A stretch of 64,000 nucleotides of DNA from Ruegeria halocynthiae. GTDB lineage: Bacteria > Pseudomonadota > Alphaproteobacteria > Rhodobacterales > Rhodobacteraceae. Of this stretch, positions 54,518 through 62,905 are shown piece by piece. The notes under the pieces were generated by a model. It worked only from the letters and a program-made list of their open reading frames with translations. It had not been told where the DNA came from and did not search any database. How positions within the stretch are numbered: the stretch's first letter is position 1; the number at the start of each line of letters is the position of its first letter. The stretch is from positions 186,001-250,000 of the forward strand of contig NZ_FNNP01000001.1 of assembly GCF_900106805.1 (NCBI RefSeq). The letters are read 5' to 3'. A program made the translations under genes and the position numbers.

Positions 54518-55372
54518 TCATGCGTGGCTCAATTGTCCACGGTTTGTCATTCTTTGTAGTGGTTGCTCAGCGACAAGGATTTCGACCCCGGCGCTTTTGA
54601 TGGCACTCAATAAATCTCCCGTTGGTTCGGTGTCGGTTATGATGGAATCGAGCCGGTCAAGGTCGCCGATATGCGTCAAATCTTTCCGGCCGAACTTCTC
54701 TGAATCAATCAAAAGATGCCGTGTCTCGGCGCGTGCCAGCATCATGCGCTTTACGGCCGCAAAACCGCGCACTGTTTCCGACGGCCCTTCCTCCGAGAAA
54801 CCAGAGGAACCAATCATGCAGCAATCCACATTAAAGCGGGACAGAAACTCTAGTGTTTCGGTCCCGATGGTTGCGGATTCCGCTGCCAGATACTCGCCCG
54901 GGCACAAAATAACCTCGGCAGGCGTGTGGCCAAGGGTCATGGCCACAGGGACCGAGTTAGTTATGACCGTGCAAATGGTGCCCCGATAAGCCAGCATTCG
55001 CGCCATCTCAATCGTGGTTGACCCGGAATCGATCATTACTGTCTCGCCTTCCTGGATCAGGTCGGCTGCGCTCTTGCCAATCTTTTCACGCTCTTCAAGA
55101 CGGGCATTGGTACGTTCGTCCAAGGTTGGATAACGCCCCTGCGTCGGGGCGGACGCGCCGCCATGCGCGCGAGAAATCAGGCCATCATGGGACAGGGCGT
55201 CAAAATCCCGGCGAACCGTTTCTGCAGATACGTTGAAACGATGCGCCAGTTCGCTGATCCGGACGTGAGGGCGAAGCTTCAACTCCAACAGAATCTCACG
55301 GCGGCGGTCGGATTTCTTCACCCGACCCTGACCCTTTTTGGCTTTCATACCGCGTTTTTCCGTCTTGGACAT
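54518..55372 (-). CDS. DeoR/GlpR family transcriptional regulator
   Basis: 284 residues. Basic N-terminus, then a DeoR HTH (about 24-75: RREILLELKLRPHVRISELAHRFNVSAETVRRDFDALSHDGLISRAHGG) and a DeoRC sugar-phosphate-sensing domain (about 95-255: MIDSGSTTIEMARML, TNSVPVAMTL, IGSSGFSEEGPS). Such proteins usually sense phosphorylated sugars. It heads the phnDCEE-HAD operon and is divergent from the AfuABC-like operon, so it likely controls both. ATG 55372 could also be ATG 55348. Confidence 0.92.
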   Translation of the reverse strand: MSKTEKRGMKAKKGQGRVKKSDRRREILLELKLRPHVRISELAHRFNVSAETVRRDFDALSHDGLISRAHGGASAPTQGRYPTLDERTNARLEEREKIGKSAADLIQEGETVMIDSGSTTIEMARMLAYRGTICTVITNSVPVAMTLGHTPAEVILCPGEYLAAESATIGTETLEFLSRFNVDCCMIGSSGFSEEGPSETVRGFAAVKRMMLARAETRHLLIDSEKFGRKDLTHIGDLDRLDSIITDTEPTGDLLSAIKSAGVEILVAEQPLQRMTNRGQLSHA

Positions 55373-55419
55373 TTGGCAATCCGACTCGGCTACAGTTTCA
55401 CTTTTGTGGCCTTTCGGGC

Positions 55420-55446
55420 GTTTTGCAACAATTTCTGTTGCAAAAC
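55420..55446. promoter_or_regulatory. Candidate DeoR operator, perfect 10-bp inverted repeat
   Basis: GTTTTGCAAC - 7 nt - GTTGCAAAAC, 48 bp upstream of the deoR start and about 219 bp upstream of the ABC binding-protein start. Symmetric palindrome in the only shared control region of the two operons. Confidence 0.55.
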
Positions 55447-55462
55447 CCTCGATTCATTGTGA

Positions 55463-55477
55463 GAGTTCAAAGAACTC
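55463..55477. promoter_or_regulatory. Second palindrome in the deoR/ABC control region
   Basis: GAGTTC-AAA-GAACTC, perfect 6-bp arms, 16 bp right of the 10-bp inverted repeat. May be an additional operator or part of the promoter; function unproven. Confidence 0.35.
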
Positions 55478-55621
55478 CACCTGTTTCAAGGCGCGGAATA
55501 CGAAAAGTACCAGCGTAGCTTTTTCGGAAAATCGGCCAGATGAACCTCATTGTGGGAAGATGGGCGGATATGGCGTTTACGGCCTGTTTGGCGCCGTGGC
55601 ATTGAAAAAGCGTGTACAAGA

Positions 55622-55636
55622 ACCGGGAAACCCGGT
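55622..55636 (+). other. Leader hairpin upstream of the ABC binding-protein gene
   Basis: ACCGGG-AAA-CCCGGT, perfect 6-bp stem with a triloop, 28 nt upstream of the start codon and just before the GGGAGAG ribosome site. Possible 5'-UTR stabiliser. No riboswitch consensus recognised. Confidence 0.35.
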
Positions 55637-55664
55637 CGTAGTGAACCTGAAGGGAGAGAAGACA

Positions 55665-56690
55665 ATGAAGAAATTGACAACCACAGCATTGGGATCGCTT
55701 ATCGCCCTGGCCGCATCAGTGTCAGCAGCACAGGCTGATAAGCTGACGCTGTATTGCTCGGCGCAGGAGGACTGGTGTCAGCTGATGGCGCGCAGTTTTG
55801 AGGACGCAACCGGTATTGACGTCAATATGACTCGAAAGTCTTCGGGTGAAACTTTTGCCCAGATACGCGCGGAAAGCTCGAACCCAAAGGGTGACGTCTG
55901 GTGGGGCGGTACCGGTGATCCGCATCTGCAGGCCGCAGAAGAAGGGCTGACGATGGAATACGTCTCGCCGATGCGCGACCAGCTTCATGACTGGGCGATC
56001 TCGCAGGCTGAAAGTGCCGGTAACAGAACGATCGGTATCTATTCCGGTGCGCTTGGCTACGGCTACAACGCCGATTTGCTTGCAGCAAATAACCTGCCCG
56101 AGCCTGCCTGCTGGAAGGACCTTCTGAAGCCCGAATACAAGGGTCATGTTCAGATGGCGAACCCAAATTCGTCAGGCACAGCGTACACCACTCTTGCCTC
56201 AATGGTGCAGATTTTTGGCGAAGACGAAGGCTTTGATTTCATGAAAGGCCTGCATTCCAACATCAACCAGTACACCAAATCTGGATCGGCGCCGATCAAA
56301 GCTGCGGGGCGCGGCGAAAACACCATCGGCATCGTCTTCATGCATGACGCAGTAAAGCAAGCTGTGTCGGGTTTCCCGATCAAGGTCGTCGCGCCGTGCG
56401 AGGGGACCGGATACGAGATTGGTTCGATGTCGATCATCGAAGGCGCGCGCAACGAAGAAGAAGCCAAGAAGTTCTATGACTGGGCTTTGTCGCCCGAAGC
56501 ACAGAACCTTGCCCTAGAGGTCAACGCCTTTCAGGTGCCATCCAACACAGGTGCCGAGACATCAGAAAGCGCCCCGGACATGAGTCAGATCAAGCTGATC
56601 GACTATGACTTCAAGAAATACGGCTCGTCGGATGAGCGCAAGCGCCTGCTGCAGAAATGGGACGAAGAAGTTTCGGTGCTGCCGCAGTAA
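55665..56690 (+). CDS. ABC transporter substrate-binding protein (AfuA-like, SBP family 1)
   Basis: 341 residues with a signal peptide (cleavage after VSAAQA, about residue 23). Extracellular family 1 fold: KLTLYCSAQEDWCQLMARSFEDATGIDVNMTRKSSGETFAQI and DVWWGGTGDPHLQAAEEGL. No adjacent Tyr-Tyr pair, the iron-ligand hallmark of FbpA-type proteins, is found. Architecture with a fused permease matches AfuABC, which carries hexose phosphates, and phosphatases follow in the locus, so a phosphorylated sugar or polyol is the better guess than iron. ATG 55665 with GGGAGAG upstream; a longer frame from 55338 is not coding. Confidence 0.88.
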   Translation: MKKLTTTALGSLIALAASVSAAQADKLTLYCSAQEDWCQLMARSFEDATGIDVNMTRKSSGETFAQIRAESSNPKGDVWWGGTGDPHLQAAEEGLTMEYVSPMRDQLHDWAISQAESAGNRTIGIYSGALGYGYNADLLAANNLPEPACWKDLLKPEYKGHVQMANPNSSGTAYTTLASMVQIFGEDEGFDFMKGLHSNINQYTKSGSAPIKAAGRGENTIGIVFMHDAVKQAVSGFPIKVVAPCEGTGYEIGSMSIIEGARNEEEAKKFYDWALSPEAQNLALEVNAFQVPSNTGAETSESAPDMSQIKLIDYDFKKYGSSDERKRLLQKWDEEVSVLPQ

Positions 56691-58904
56691 ATGACTGAGA
56701 AGACGACAAAAACGACCCATCCGGTTCTGATCTTCTGGATCATCGCCGGGTGGGTCGGATTCTGCCTGCTGCCATGGTACATGGTAGAAGGCGGCCTGTG
56801 GTCGTTCGAGTGGCTGTTGAATGGCTATCCGTTCGACGAAGACTACGCTCCTGCAGCCTTTCTGATCGGGCAGGGGGAAAAGCTGTGGCTTGCACCGCTT
56901 CTTATTGCACTACTGCTGCCGCTTTTGGTTTTAAAGCGCTCCAAATCCGATCCACTCTATGCGCGCATCTTGGTCCTGTCTGGGGCGCTCGGGTTTGGTT
57001 GGTTGATCGCACAAGGGTTCAGCATCGGAATTCGAGGTTACAACTTCGACTGGCTTGAAACCCTGTTCGGGGATCTTGATGATCGGCAATTCGGAATGGG
57101 TTACGGCGCGATGATCTGCGCGTCGAGCTTTCTGTTTCTTCTGACCCAAGGTGTCGCTGCGCGCGGAGCCATAAATGGAGACGTGTTCGTGGTCAGCGCT
57201 ATCGGCGGCGTGATCACCATCGTCACCGCTTTTGTCTTCTTCCCCATCGCGAAAATGCTGTTCGCGGCCTTTGTGACAGAAGAGGGTGCATACTCCATTG
57301 CGGTGTTTTTCTCGAAATTCTTTGACGACCGTCTGTGGGGTCTTGGATGTTTCTGGGGTGCGCGGTGCGGGGCGGCTTGGAATTCACTATTCCTCGCTAT
57401 TTTGGTTGGCTTCATCACCACGGTGCTTGGCCTGTGCTTTGCGCTGGTCGTGACCCGCTCGGGTTTTCGCTACAAACGCGCATTACGCGCCCTGACAGTT
57501 TTACCGATCATCACGCCACCATTTGTCATCGGGCTTGCTTTGATCCTGCTGTTTGGTCTTTCCGGTTCGGTCACGCAGTTCTTCGCTGAGCTATTTGGCA
57601 CCCAGCCCACGCGCTGGCTTTATGGAATGCCGGGTGTTCTGATCGCACAAACGCTTGCCTTCACGCCTATCGCGTTCCTTGTGCTGATCGGAGTCGTGGA
57701 AGGGGTTTCTCCTTCGATGGAAGAAGCTGCCCAGACGTTGCGTGCCAACAGATGGCAGACGTTCAAAACCGTATCTCTACCGCTGATGCGCCCCGGCCTT
57801 GCCAATGCGTTTCTTCTGGGATTCATCGAAAGCATGGCAGATTTTGGCAATCCGCTTGTGCTGGGTGGTAATTTCGATGTGCTGTCGACCGAGATATTCT
57901 TTGCGATCGTTGGCGCACAGTATGATCAAGGTCGCGCTGCTGTGCTGGCCATGGTGCTGCTGTTCTTCACACTTTCAGCCTTTTACGCTCAGCGTGCCTG
58001 GCTTGGCAAAAAGAGCTACACCACAGTCACTGGCAAAGGCGACGCAGGTGTTCATCCGTTGATGCCATCGGGCCTTTCTATCCCGGTGCTGACTGTCGCC
58101 CTTGGTTGGGCCGTGTTTACCATCATCGTTTATGCCATGATCATTTACGGCAGCGTGGTTGAGCTGTGGGGCGTCAACAATTCTTTGACCTTCAAACACT
58201 ACGTCACTGCTTTCTCGGTTCGCTTCGAAGCAGAAGGCATCCGCTGGACGGGCGCTGCCTGGGACAGTTTCTGGACAACCATCACAATCGCCGCCATCGC
58301 CGCACCGCTGACAGCTGCCGTTGGGCTTGTGACAGCCTATCTTCTGACCCGGCAGAGTTTTGCTGGCAAAGACGCCTTTGAGTTTGGAACCATGCTGTCC
58401 TTTGCCATCCCCGGCACCGTGATTGGCGTAAGCTACATCCTGGCCTTTAATGTGCCTCCGATCGAGATCACGGGTACGGGTGTCATCCTTGTTGTCAGCT
58501 TCATCTTCCGCAATATGCCGGTAGGTGTCCGCGCCGGAATCGCCAGCATGTCACAACTGGATCGCAGTCTTGACGAATCCTCGCTGACGCTTGGTGCAAA
58601 CTCCTGGCAGACATTCCGGCGGATCATCTTGCCACTTTTGCGCCCGGCGATCCTTGCGGCACTTGTCTACAGCTTTGTGCGGGCCATGACCGCGATTTCG
58701 GCGGTGATCTTTCTGGTCAGCGCAGAATATGACATGGCGACCAGCTATATCATCGGGCGGGTCGAGAATAACGACTATGGTCTCGCCATTGCCTATTCCA
58801 CCACACTGATCTTTGTGATGCTGTCTGTGGTTGCATTGATGCAGCTGATCGTTGGTCGAACCAAGATCGGGCGGCGCATGACGCAGTCGCGGACCAATGT
58901 TTAG
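56691..58904 (+). CDS. ABC transporter permease, two fused BPD domains (AfuB/FbpB-like)
   Basis: 737 residues with about 15 TM helices. Contains two permease units in one chain: first half EAA loop SMEEAAQTLRANRWQTFKTVSLPLMRPGLANAF near 343-375, second half LDESSLTLGANSWQTFRRIILPLLRPAILAALVYSF near 625-660. An unusually long N-terminal membrane section (about 220 residues) precedes them. Starts immediately after the binding-protein stop. A single-chain channel replaces the usual heterodimer. Confidence 0.92.
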   Translation: MTEKTTKTTHPVLIFWIIAGWVGFCLLPWYMVEGGLWSFEWLLNGYPFDEDYAPAAFLIGQGEKLWLAPLLIALLLPLLVLKRSKSDPLYARILVLSGALGFGWLIAQGFSIGIRGYNFDWLETLFGDLDDRQFGMGYGAMICASSFLFLLTQGVAARGAINGDVFVVSAIGGVITIVTAFVFFPIAKMLFAAFVTEEGAYSIAVFFSKFFDDRLWGLGCFWGARCGAAWNSLFLAILVGFITTVLGLCFALVVTRSGFRYKRALRALTVLPIITPPFVIGLALILLFGLSGSVTQFFAELFGTQPTRWLYGMPGVLIAQTLAFTPIAFLVLIGVVEGVSPSMEEAAQTLRANRWQTFKTVSLPLMRPGLANAFLLGFIESMADFGNPLVLGGNFDVLSTEIFFAIVGAQYDQGRAAVLAMVLLFFTLSAFYAQRAWLGKKSYTTVTGKGDAGVHPLMPSGLSIPVLTVALGWAVFTIIVYAMIIYGSVVELWGVNNSLTFKHYVTAFSVRFEAEGIRWTGAAWDSFWTTITIAAIAAPLTAAVGLVTAYLLTRQSFAGKDAFEFGTMLSFAIPGTVIGVSYILAFNVPPIEITGTGVILVVSFIFRNMPVGVRAGIASMSQLDRSLDESSLTLGANSWQTFRRIILPLLRPAILAALVYSFVRAMTAISAVIFLVSAEYDMATSYIIGRVENNDYGLAIAYSTTLIFVMLSVVALMQLIVGRTKIGRRMTQSRTNV

Positions 58905-58915
58905 GAGAGTTTGAC

Positions 58916-59977
58916 ATGAGCCTGCAGTCCAAAGCCGCGCCGGTTCGATTCGAGTCCGTCACAAAAATGTTCGGTAAGGATGTGGTTGCCGTCGACAACA
59001 TCGACCTGCATGTCGACGCGGGAAAGCTGGTAACGCTGTTGGGCCCTTCGGGTTGCGGCAAGACGACAACCCTGAGGATGATCGCAGGGCTTGAAATGGC
59101 GACTTCGGGTAAGATCACCATCGGAGATCGAGACGTAACCAAGCTACCTGCCACGGACCGGGACGTGTCGATGGTGTTCCAATCCTACGCGCTGTTTCCG
59201 CATATGAGCGTGCTTGAGAATGTAAAGTATGGCCTGACTTTCTCGGGCTTCGGCAAGGACGAGGCCCGCAGTCGCGCGTTACATGGTCTGGACCTGGTTG
59301 GACTCAAGGGGTTTGACAACCGCCTGCCGTCCGAATTGTCCGGTGGTCAGCAACAGCGCGTCGCTGTCGCGCGTGCGCTGGTGCTGGAGCCACAGGTTTT
59401 GTTGTTCGATGAGCCGCTGTCTAATCTTGACGCGAAACTGCGCCGTCAGGTGCGCGAGGATATCAGAGCCATCCAACAGGACCTTGGACTGACGGTCGTC
59501 TACGTAACGCACGATCAGGAAGAAGCATTGGCGGTTTCGGACGAGATCGTCGTGATGAGGAATGCGGCAATCGCTCAGATCGGTACACCGCGCCAGTTAT
59601 ACGATGCCCCGAATGATCGCTTTGTCGCGGATTTTATTGGTGAGGCGAACCTGCTGGCCTGTCAGATCACTTCTGTCGATGGAGAAATGGCTTCAATCGA
59701 GATTGAGGGCTACCGCCACACGTTGTCATCTCGTGGTATGTCCGAGGGGCCCGCAACAGTCGCTATCCGTCCTTCGCGTCTGGTGATCGGCATCGAACAG
59801 GGCATCGTCGCAACTGTTGCCAAGGCAACCTATGTCGGTGTTCGTATGGAGTACACTCTGACTGGGGCCTTCGGTCAGGTTTTCGCAGTGCATGATGATG
59901 TGGATGCGCCGCTTGAGCCTGGCACCGAGGTCCAGATGGGTTTTGCCGAGAAGGGCCCCGTCCTTTTGCCCGAGTAG
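58916..59977 (+). CDS. ABC transporter ATPase (AfuC/FbpC/PotA-like)
   Basis: 353 residues. Walker A GPSGCGKTTTLRMIAGLE near 42-59; signature LSGGQQQRVAVARALVLEPQVLLFDEPLSNLDAKLR (signature and Walker B) near 141-176; H-loop THDQEEALAVSDEI; a C-terminal TOBE domain (about 280-350). The last base is directly followed by the ATG of the phosphatase gene. Good AGGAGAG site upstream. Confidence 0.93.
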   Translation: MSLQSKAAPVRFESVTKMFGKDVVAVDNIDLHVDAGKLVTLLGPSGCGKTTTLRMIAGLEMATSGKITIGDRDVTKLPATDRDVSMVFQSYALFPHMSVLENVKYGLTFSGFGKDEARSRALHGLDLVGLKGFDNRLPSELSGGQQQRVAVARALVLEPQVLLFDEPLSNLDAKLRRQVREDIRAIQQDLGLTVVYVTHDQEEALAVSDEIVVMRNAAIAQIGTPRQLYDAPNDRFVADFIGEANLLACQITSVDGEMASIEIEGYRHTLSSRGMSEGPATVAIRPSRLVIGIEQGIVATVAKATYVGVRMEYTLTGAFGQVFAVHDDVDAPLEPGTEVQMGFAEKGPVLLPE

Positions 59978-60544
59978 ATGCAGAAGCTTCTGATCATCTC
60001 CCATCCCGAGGTCGCCATCACCCCCGACGTCCCTGTAACAGATTGGGGTCTTAGTGAGATTGGCCGCCGCCGCGCTGCTGCTTTTGCGACTGGCGAAATC
60101 TTATCGAAGGTCACACAAATCTGGACCAGCACTGAGCAAAAGGCCCGCGATACGGCTGAGATTCTTGCGGCGCCCCGAAACCTGCCGGTAAATCAAAACG
60201 CCGCCCTTGGAGAAAATAACCGCAGCGCCACCGGTTTTTTGCCGCGTGACGCGTTTGAGGCTGCCGCTGATGCATTCTTTGCCCACCCCGATATCAGCTT
60301 TCATGGTTGGGAAACGGCGGTCGAGGCGCAGCAACGCATTCACCGGGCAACGATCTCAATTATCGAGATACACGATGGCAATGACCTTGCCATTGTCACG
60401 CATGGGGCTGTCGGCACACTGCTGTGGTGCGCCCTATCGGGGTATCCTATCGATCGAAAATATGATCAGCCCTCGCAAGGCCACTATTGGCAGGCCGATC
60501 TCAAGTCGCATAAACCGCTTACCGGGTGGTGTTCGCTTGATTAG
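59978..60544 (+). CDS. Histidine-phosphatase superfamily protein, variant RHG motif
   Basis: 188 residues. The expected RHG catalytic motif near the N-terminus reads ISHPEV: His9 is kept, the Arg is Ser. The second Arg is in TSTEQKARDTAE (near 49-60), and the C-terminal catalytic pair is VTHGAVGTLLW (near 139-149). The motif E-to-H context is otherwise intact, so a phosphatase or phosphatase-like activity is possible. Its ATG abuts the ATPase stop, hence co-translated with the importer, which suggests dephosphorylation of the imported compound. Confidence 0.82.
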   Translation: MQKLLIISHPEVAITPDVPVTDWGLSEIGRRRAAAFATGEILSKVTQIWTSTEQKARDTAEILAAPRNLPVNQNAALGENNRSATGFLPRDAFEAAADAFFAHPDISFHGWETAVEAQQRIHRATISIIEIHDGNDLAIVTHGAVGTLLWCALSGYPIDRKYDQPSQGHYWQADLKSHKPLTGWCSLD

Positions 60545-60548
60545 CCGC

Positions 60549-61340
60549 TCAGGTTTTCCACGCGCTCTCAGCAATTTCGTGTAGGGTATCAAACACATCC
60601 GGTGTCCCTGCGATCACCCGACCGCCGTTACGGATCATGGCGTCGGCATCCTGATCCTCGATCCTGCCGCCTGCTTCTGCGATCATCAACTGGCCGGCCA
60701 AACAGTCCCATGCGTTCATATGCTCTTCGATATAGCCCAGCAGCCGACCCGCAGCCACATAAGCCAATGACAGAGCGCCGCTGGCATTTCTGTGAAACAT
60801 CGCTCCGTGTTCAATCAGGTCGGCCACAATCGGCACCACGTGGCGGGATTCGATCCGGTTCGAATACCCCACGGCGACCGTTCCCTGCTGCAACGCCACA
60901 CCCGAAGCGACCCTCATCGGAACATGGTTCAGAGTTGCGCCGCCACCAAGCGTGGCCACATAGGTCTCATCAACATTTGGATCATGGATCACTCCGACCG
61001 TTGTCTTGCCTTGCGTGACCCCCGCCAGAACGATGGTCCAAGCCGGAATGCCATTGACGAAATTTGTCGTGCCATCAATCGGGTCGATCACCCAGTCAAA
61101 ACCACTCTGACCAGCGGTTTCACCGTGTTCTTCCCCAAACACGCCATCGTCGGGCCAGTCTTGTGAGATCCTTTGACGAATGAATGTTTCCACATTTCGG
61201 TCCGCTTCGCTGACCCAATCCTGCGCGCCTTTCTGATCAACGATCAAAGCGCTTCGATCCGCAAAGTACTTTAGGGCGATTGCACCGGCATCTTGGCAGA
61301 CCGTGATTGCAAATTCCCTACGTTCTGAGAGGCGATCCAT
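60549..61340 (-). CDS. Inositol monophosphatase family protein
   Basis: 263 residues. Metal motif GEEHGE near 70-75, the family signature WVIDPIDGTTNFVNGIPAW near 83-101, and the second signature WDCLAGQLMIAEAGGRI near 213-229. Mg2+-dependent phosphatase of inositol phosphate or other phosphoesters (SuhB, CysQ or HisN relatives); substrate unknown. ATG 61340 chosen (family-like start); a frame extends 21 codons upstream. Convergent with the histidine-phosphatase gene (4-bp gap), so a third phosphatase faces the importer operon. Confidence 0.92.
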   Translation of the reverse strand: MDRLSERREFAITVCQDAGAIALKYFADRSALIVDQKGAQDWVSEADRNVETFIRQRISQDWPDDGVFGEEHGETAGQSGFDWVIDPIDGTTNFVNGIPAWTIVLAGVTQGKTTVGVIHDPNVDETYVATLGGGATLNHVPMRVASGVALQQGTVAVGYSNRIESRHVVPIVADLIEHGAMFHRNASGALSLAYVAAGRLLGYIEEHMNAWDCLAGQLMIAEAGGRIEDQDADAMIRNGGRVIAGTPDVFDTLHEIAESAWKT

Positions 61341-61477
61341 TGGTGCTCCATTTCTGAAATGTCGAATATCGGGAACTTTGAGGGCTGTGCGAGGGAATGG
61401 CAAACACCAAGTTTCGGGTTTGCAGCCTGGAAACGATGCTTCGCATTCTGAAGGTTCCGCATTCTATTGGAATTCGA

Positions 61478-62548
61478 TCAGGCGTTGCGCAATGGAACCG
61501 GCCCGAGCGAGCCACGCCATGTGATGGTGACCTGCAATTCCAGGCTCTCTGCCGGGGCGTCGCCATATTCGCCGTTGCGCATCGCGATCAGCAATCGCGC
61601 GGCGTGAATACCCATTTTTCTGTGCGGGACATGAACGGTTGTCAGCCCCGGAGAGACAATCTGTGCAATTTCGATATCGTCGAATCCGGTGATTGAAATG
61701 TCGTCCGGAACGCGCAACCCCAGTTCGCGTGCGCGCGATATCGCACCTGCGGCCAGTACATCATTGCCGCACAAAACGGCGGTTGGCCTGTTGCCGGAGC
61801 TCACCAGAGTCTGAAAGGCCTCGGCACCATTGGAAATCGAGTAGGGTGTTTCGATAATAGGCAAATCTGTGGGCCTCAGACCGAATTGGATCAGCGCGTC
61901 GGCTACGCCCTGACACCTTTCCCGGGCGCGGTCATTTCCCTCTCGTGGTGCGGATATGACGGCAAGATCGCGATGTCCCAGCTTGAGGACCTCAAGGGCC
62001 AGGGTCTTCATGGCGTTACGATTGTCGAAACCGATTGATGTTCTGGGTACGTCATGCGCGATCGACCACGCGATCACGTGCGGAATGCCTTTGCTTTCCA
62101 ACAGATCGTAGCTTTTGGGTGTGCGGTCATGACCGATCAGCAACAGCGCATCGGCACCACGTGCTATCAGGGCGTGGACCTGTTTTTCTTCAAGTTGCGG
62201 GCTGTAGGACGAGCTGGAGACAAGCAAGGTGATGCCGTTCTGCTCAAGCTCTTCCTGAAACGCCTGAAGACCGCGTGCGAAGATGGCGTTCTCCATGGTC
62301 GGAATGATGGCCCCAAACGTGTCCGTGCGCTTGGCCGCCAGGGCGCGCGCACCAAAATTAGGTGCATATCCCAGCTGGTTAACCGCTTCGAGAACTTGCT
62401 TGCGTGTGGCTTCGCTGACCCGTGCCGGGGCGTTCAGGCATCGCGAAACGGTTGCTGTGGAAACGCCGGCCTTTTGGGCGACATCTTCCAGTGTAGGGGA
62501 CGAATTCGCGCGCCCGGTTCGTTGTCTTCGAAGTTTTTCTTCGGGCAT
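61478..62548 (-). CDS. LacI family transcriptional regulator
   Basis: 356 residues. N-terminal HTH with hinge (about 18-70: TLEDVAQKAGVSTATVSRCLNAPARVSEATRKQVLEAVNQLGYAPN) and a periplasmic-binding-protein-like sensor domain. Divergent from the small membrane protein and TRAP binding-protein genes, with LacI-type operators in between. Sugar or sugar-acid effector likely, unspecified. The 137-bp gap to the IMPase gene on its 3' side shows no feature. Confidence 0.93.
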   Translation of the reverse strand: MPEEKLRRQRTGRANSSPTLEDVAQKAGVSTATVSRCLNAPARVSEATRKQVLEAVNQLGYAPNFGARALAAKRTDTFGAIIPTMENAIFARGLQAFQEELEQNGITLLVSSSSYSPQLEEKQVHALIARGADALLLIGHDRTPKSYDLLESKGIPHVIAWSIAHDVPRTSIGFDNRNAMKTLALEVLKLGHRDLAVISAPREGNDRARERCQGVADALIQFGLRPTDLPIIETPYSISNGAEAFQTLVSSGNRPTAVLCGNDVLAAGAISRARELGLRVPDDISITGFDDIEIAQIVSPGLTTVHVPHRKMGIHAARLLIAMRNGEYGDAPAESLELQVTITWRGSLGPVPLRNA

Positions 62549-62626
62549 CGATCAGGTCCATTGATTCTGAGGCCGTGACTGTCCGCAGTATTCAAACATT
62601 TAGCAAACAGTTTCCAAAGGTACAAA

Positions 62627-62640
62627 TGTAAGCGCTTGCA
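62627..62640. promoter_or_regulatory. LacI-type operator 1
   Basis: TGTAAGCGCTTGCA, a near-palindrome with the central CG-containing AAGCGCTT core of LacI/GalR-family operators, one mismatch from perfect symmetry. It is 22 bp (about two helical turns) left of operator 2. Confidence 0.75.
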
Positions 62641-62646
62641 TGAGAA

Positions 62647-62664
62647 AATGTAAGCGCTTACATT
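62647..62664. promoter_or_regulatory. LacI-type operator 2
   Basis: AATGTAAGCGCTTACATT, a perfect 18-bp palindrome centred 22 bp from operator 1 and 30 bp upstream of the small membrane-protein start. Blocking this site would repress the TRAP operon and possibly lacI itself. Confidence 0.8.
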
Positions 62665-62693
62665 TCATCCCGAATCAACGAAAAGGGGACGGG

Positions 62694-62873
62694 ATGTATC
62701 TGATCACCGCAGTGGCTCTGTTCGCAGTCTTTGTCGTCAATGTGGCTTTGGGCGCGCTTTCCAGCTCTCCCTTTCTTGGTGACGTCGGCGAGATGCTGGT
62801 GCTGTTCGCAGCATCGATCTTTTTCGTTGTGGCTGTTCTTCGACGCGAGGAGGCGTCGAAAAACTCGGAATAA
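62694..62873 (+). CDS. Small membrane protein preceding a TRAP binding protein
   Basis: 59 residues, two hydrophobic segments (about 3-20 and 30-48) and a basic/acidic tail. Starts at ATG 62694 with GGGGA upstream; the frame from 62640 overlaps the operators. No recognised family; the position as first gene before a TRAP DctP-type gene suggests a part of the transporter operon. Confidence 0.6.
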   Translation: MYLITAVALFAVFVVNVALGALSSSPFLGDVGEMLVLFAASIFFVVAVLRREEASKNSE

Positions 62874-62905
62874 TCAAAAAAATCGTGACGTGTAGGGAGG
62901 AAAAC

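Noticed and set aside
55338-55664. Extended 5' part of the AfuA-like reading frame
   Set aside because: Overlaps deoR, shows no signal peptide or homology, and a good ribosome site precedes ATG 55665.
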